A stretch of 64,000 nucleotides of DNA, from assembly GCF_019397265.1 (NCBI RefSeq), contig NZ_CP068985.1, positions 124,001 to 188,000 of the forward strand, read 5' to 3'. This DNA is from Nonomuraea coxensis DSM 45129 (GTDB lineage: Bacteria > Actinomycetota > Actinomycetes > Streptosporangiales > Streptosporangiaceae). The notes beneath the pieces are model-generated. The model searched no databases and was not told where the DNA came from. It saw nothing but the letters and a program-made list of their open reading frames with translations. Shown piece by piece: positions 61,534 through 64,000 of the stretch (the stretch's first letter is position 1; every line of letters starts with the position of its first letter). A program made the translations under genes and the position numbers.

Positions 61534-62510
61534 CGAAGCCCTCCCAGCTCGCTGAGGATGTGTACCAGCGCCCGCTGGACCAGCTCGACCTTGAATCCGT
61601 TCCCCTCGTACGGTTCCGCGTCCCTGACCAGGAGCCGGCCCGCCTCGTGGATCGCCTGCCGGGTGAGCGGCCGGCCCCGCAGCGCCGCCTCGACGCGGGT
61701 GTCCCGCCACGGGCGGGTGCCCACGCCTCCGAACGCCAGCCGTACGTCCCGTACGACGCCGCCTCCCGTCCGCAGCGCGGCCGCCACCGACACCACCGCG
61801 AACTCGAACGTGGCCCGGTCGCGCAGCTTCAAGTAGCGCGACTGCCTGCCGGCGGTGCGCGGCACGTCCACCCTGGTGATCAGCTCACCCGGGCGCATCG
61901 CGGTCTCCCGGTCCGGCGTGGACCCGGGGAGGAGGTAGAAGTCGGCGATGGGGACGGCGCGCTCGCCGCCTGGACCGAGCAGGCACACGGTCGCGTCCAG
62001 GGCGGTCAGCGCCACCGCCAGGTCCGACGGATGCGTGGCGATGCAGTGCCCGCTGCCTCCCAGGATCGCGTGTCCCCGGTTCTGCCCGGTGATCGCCGGG
62101 CAGCCGCTGCCCCGTACCCGCTTGTTGCAGGGAGAGGCCGCGTCCCGGAAGTACCCGCACCTGGTGCGCTGCAGCAGGTTGCCGCCGATCGAGGCCATGT
62201 TGCGGACCTGCGGGGACGCCGAGGCCAGCAGCGCCTCCGACAGCACCGGGAACTCCCGCCGCACCCCGGGGTGCTCGGCGACCTGCCGCATCCGGGCCGC
62301 CCCTCCTATCCGCAACGAGCCGGAGCCGACGGTGATCCTGCCGAGGTCCAGCCGGTTGACGTCGATGAGGTGGTCGTGGGCCTGCGCACCGTCGCGCATC
62401 AGGTTCAGCAGGTCCGTGCCGCCTGCCACGAACGTCGAGTTGGAGATCTCCGCGGCCATCCGCACCGCCTCGACCGGATCGCGCGCGACCGTGTAACCGA
62501 AGGCCCTCAT
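61530..62510 (-). CDS. FAD-binding subunit of aldehyde oxidoreductase, PaoB/YagS-like
   Basis: A 326-residue middle subunit. FAD-binding stretches are FVAGGTDLLNLMRDG and ASIGGNLLQRTRCGYFRD. The additional cysteine set RCGYFRD...SPCNKR...GSGCPA marks the PaoB/YagS branch, which holds a 4Fe-4S cluster not found in other xanthine-oxidase flavoproteins. It passes electrons from the iron-sulfur subunit to the acceptor. ATG 62510 overlaps the stop of the 2Fe-2S gene. Confidence 0.92.
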   Translation of the reverse strand: MRAFGYTVARDPVEAVRMAAEISNSTFVAGGTDLLNLMRDGAQAHDHLIDVNRLDLGRITVGSGSLRIGGAARMRQVAEHPGVRREFPVLSEALLASASPQVRNMASIGGNLLQRTRCGYFRDAASPCNKRVRGSGCPAITGQNRGHAILGGSGHCIATHPSDLAVALTALDATVCLLGPGGERAVPIADFYLLPGSTPDRETAMRPGELITRVDVPRTAGRQSRYLKLRDRATFEFAVVSVAAALRTGGGVVRDVRLAFGGVGTRPWRDTRVEAALRGRPLTRQAIHEAGRLLVRDAEPYEGNGFKVELVQRALVHILSELGGLR

Positions 62511-63448
62511 CGCCGCACCTCCTTCGCGGCGTCGGCGACGGCGGCGACGATGTTCTGGTACGCCGCGCACCGGCACAGGTTGCCGCTCATCCACTCGCGG
62601 ATCTCCGCCTCCGAACCCGCATGCCCCTCGTTGATGCAGGCCACGGCGGACATGATCTGACCGGGAGTGCACGCGCCGCACTGGAAGGCGTCGTTCCGGA
62701 TGAATGCCTCCTGTACGGGGTGCAACTCCTCTCCCCGCGCCAGCCCCTCCACAGTGGTGATCTCGGCCCCCGGCCGCATCACGGCCAGCGTCAGGCACGA
62801 CTTGACCCGCTCGCCGTCGACCAGCACCGTGCACGCCCCGCACTCGCCCCGGTCACAGCCCTTCTTGGTGCCGGTCAGGCCGAGCCGCTCCCGTAACGTG
62901 TCCAGCAGCGTCACCCGGGGCTCCAGGACGACCTTGCGCAGCCGCCCGTTGACCGTCATGGGGACCTCCACCGACGACCCAGGAGCGACGGCGTACGCCT
63001 GAGCGGCGGCGGCCGGGGCAGTGGCGGCGGCGGGAGCGACGACGCCCGTAGCGGCCACGGCCGTTCCCGCCGCGACGGCCTTGAGCACCGTACGGCGGCT
63101 GGGCACGGGCGTGTCGAGCAGTCGCCGACGCACCTCGGCGATCCTCGCGCCCGCCTCCGGGTCCGGGTCGTCAGTGAGGTCGAACGAGGTGAACTCCTCG
63201 ACCAGCGGCCGTACGATCCGATCGGCGTGCCGGCTGGCGGGGTGAGTCAGGAACTCGCGACAGGCGGCCAGGTCCTCGACGACGAAGACGGCGCCCCACT
63301 CGTACTCGCCACTGGAGTCCCGGCCGACCAGGAAGAAGGTCACCGACGGGACGGTCCGTCCCTGGTCGCGCAGGCTGTCGAGGGCCTTCGTCCGTTGTTC
63401 CGGTGGCACATCCGGTCTGAAGGTGAATCTGCTGCCATGGAAGATCAT
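62507..63448 (-). CDS. Dabb domain fused to Tat-like linker and PaoA-type 2Fe-2S subunit
   Basis: A 313-residue product. Residues about 1-98 (MIFHGSRFTFRPDVPPEQR ... VVEDLAACREFLTHPASRHADRIVRPLVEEF) match the Dabb (stress-responsive A/B barrel) fold. SRRTVLKAVAAGTAVAA at about 116-132 is a twin-arginine-type motif with hydrophobic core followed by APAAATAPAAAAQA. The 2Fe-2S part starts at about 160: CDRGECGACTVL plus a fourth Cys (C1 cluster), then QCGACTPGQ and NLCRCAAY (second cluster). E. coli PaoA starts directly with the Tat signal. GTG 63133 (preceded by GCGAGGA) could give the normal form, so two products are possible. ATG 63448 is used for AAGGAG spacing. Confidence 0.88.
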   Translation of the reverse strand: MIFHGSRFTFRPDVPPEQRTKALDSLRDQGRTVPSVTFFLVGRDSSGEYEWGAVFVVEDLAACREFLTHPASRHADRIVRPLVEEFTSFDLTDDPDPEAGARIAEVRRRLLDTPVPSRRTVLKAVAAGTAVAATGVVAPAAATAPAAAAQAYAVAPGSSVEVPMTVNGRLRKVVLEPRVTLLDTLRERLGLTGTKKGCDRGECGACTVLVDGERVKSCLTLAVMRPGAEITTVEGLARGEELHPVQEAFIRNDAFQCGACTPGQIMSAVACINEGHAGSEAEIREWMSGNLCRCAAYQNIVAAVADAAKEVRR

Positions 63449-63556
63449 CATGCTCCTTCTCCGTACGGAACCGGCGCAGCGACAGGGCCAGGCCCCTGGC
63501 CCCGCGAGCTTCCTCCGGCCGCACGCCGGTGACCGGATGACATGTAATCAATGGAA

Positions 63557-63586
63557 ACAGTATTTCGTTAACGACGATATAGTCAA
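63557..63586 (-). promoter_or_regulatory. Promoter of the pao operon
   Basis: On the minus strand TTGACT (63586-63581) and TACTGT (63562-63557) are separated by 18 bp, a good sigma-70-type promoter about 110 bp upstream of the Dabb-2Fe2S start. One copy of the CGTTAACG repeat lies in the spacer. Confidence 0.6.
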
Positions 63587-63620
63587 GATGCTGATAACGG
63601 AAAAACGTTAACGGTGATAT
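63566..63620. repeat. Two 15-bp direct repeats in the pao promoter
   Basis: CGTTAACGACGATAT (63566-63580) and CGTTAACGGTGATAT (63606-63620) differ at two positions and start exactly 40 bp apart. The first 8 bp, CGTTAACG, are a perfect palindrome. The spacing is close to four helical turns, as expected for cooperative binding of a dimeric regulator on one DNA face. Confidence 0.8.
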
Positions 63621-63807
63621 CGCCGGCCTTCCGGCACGGCATCACCTCCCTGCCGTGACAGGGCATCAGTGAAGGGGGCCGAGGTGTGGTCTTCTCGCCC
63701 TGGACCAGGCCCAGCTCGTGAGCCCGTACACCGGCCAGGAACCGTGACTCGGCGCCGAGTGCGGCCATCGGCTCGGCGACCTGTGCGGTGTGGACGGCGC
63801 GGCCCGG
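63621..63807. other. Non-coding or decayed stretch
   Basis: No supported gene. Frames present here are short and of atypical composition. The sequence may contain decayed upstream parts of the integrase remnant, but I could not align it to conserved recombinase motifs. Confidence 0.4.
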
Positions 63808-63960
63808 CTCGGCCACGCCGACCCTTCGATCACGCTCCGGGTCCATGCCCACGTGATCCGTTCAGCGGAAGCCGCGACGGCGGATGTCTTCGCTCGCTCG
63901 ATCGACGACCAGGAGCCCGGTATGAGCAGCCCCGTCAGCAAGATCCCAAAATCGTCCTGA
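63808..63960 (+). pseudogene. C-terminal remnant of a tyrosine recombinase
   Basis: The frame LGHADPSITLRVHAHVIRS continues AEAATADVFARSIDD and matches the end of phage- and ICE-type integrases (LGHADPSITLRVYAHVI). The catalytic tyrosine of the family is replaced by His here, and no Arg box or earlier domain is found. It is a dead relic, perhaps of a former integrated element. Confidence 0.72.
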
Positions 63961-63968
63961 CAAACACG

Positions 63969-64000
63969 AAGGCCCGCTCCCAGGAACCCCTGGTGGCGGG
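63969..64000 (+). terminator. Hairpin after the integrase remnant
   Basis: CCCGC-TC-CCAGG pairs with CCTGG-TG-GCGGG over an AACC loop (arms from 63973 to 64000) and reaches the window edge. A T-tract cannot be seen. Confidence 0.5.

Noticed and set aside
59404..61836. Plus-strand open frame of 810 codons opposite the molybdopterin subunit
   Set aside because: Antisense shadow of paoC; no recognisable domain and typical shadow composition.
63583..63852. Minus-strand frame of 89 codons upstream of the pao promoter
   Set aside because: No family match, no ribosome-binding site, and it runs through the promoter repeats and antisense to the integrase remnant.

Overview
The window is chromosomal DNA from a very GC-rich, multicellular-type actinomycete. 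The codon third positions are almost all G or C, GTG and TTG starts are common, and many genes carry a TANNNT hexamer 6-8 nt before the start codon, the signature of leaderless actinobacterial mRNAs. The gene content points the same way: an FhaA-type protein next to tRNA-Leu, LytR-CpsA-Psr, a proteasome activator ending in an HbYX motif, an EspI/MinD-like ATPase, STAS/RsbW partner-switching proteins and a CelR-box cellulase. My guess, from overall style only, is Streptosporangiaceae (Nonomuraea-like).

About 0-33 kb is mostly ordinary and stable. It holds fhaA (partial), tRNA-Leu, two CNNM/CorC-type membrane proteins, an LCP ligase, a GPP34 protein, an Fpg/Nei glycosylase, a rhodanese, a TPP-riboswitch-controlled cytX, ogt, histidine kinases and a response regulator, STAS and RsbW-like proteins, a small Oxa1/YidC-like protein, a sigma factor with its CU044_5270-type partner, three polytopic envelope proteins, pheA, serS, cspA, a HAD phosphatase, a quinone oxidoreductase with a Bpa/PafE proteasome activator, a MinD-like ATPase and tRNA-Ser. 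From 33 to 46 kb come a Nudix-nuclease fusion, a VanY-like lipoprotein, an MFS/SPW/USP operon with a divergent TetR, a secreted GH6-CBM2 cellulase under a perfect CelR box, a luciferase-like monooxygenase, and a MoxR / VWA-metallopeptidase / unknown cassette.

From 47 to 64 kb the region is accessory and scarred. A giant secreted subtilase is followed by its probable TrmB/LuxR-type regulator, which is interrupted by one in-frame TAG. Next come a winged-helix (AlkZ-type) C-terminal remnant, a membrane NACHT STAND ATPase, a MauE / signal peptidase / ABC-exporter set whose ABC gene has lost its 5' end at a breakpoint with a lipoprotein remnant, an IS5-type transposase scrap, and an alpha/beta hydrolase with an internal deletion that removed its nucleophile. 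The last block is a PaoABC-type molybdenum aldehyde oxidoreductase operon. Its iron-sulfur subunit carries an extra N-terminal Dabb domain in front of a Tat-like motif, and its promoter has two 15-bp direct repeats exactly 40 bp apart. A TetR gene lies convergent to it, and a tyrosine-recombinase C-terminal remnant with the expected catalytic Tyr replaced by His closes the window.

I see no CRISPR array, rRNA, prophage or complete insertion sequence. The strongest leads for something undescribed are the Dabb-Tat-2Fe2S fusion with its repeat operator, the NACHT protein beside the decayed export cassette, and the MoxR/VWA-HExxH/unknown trio.
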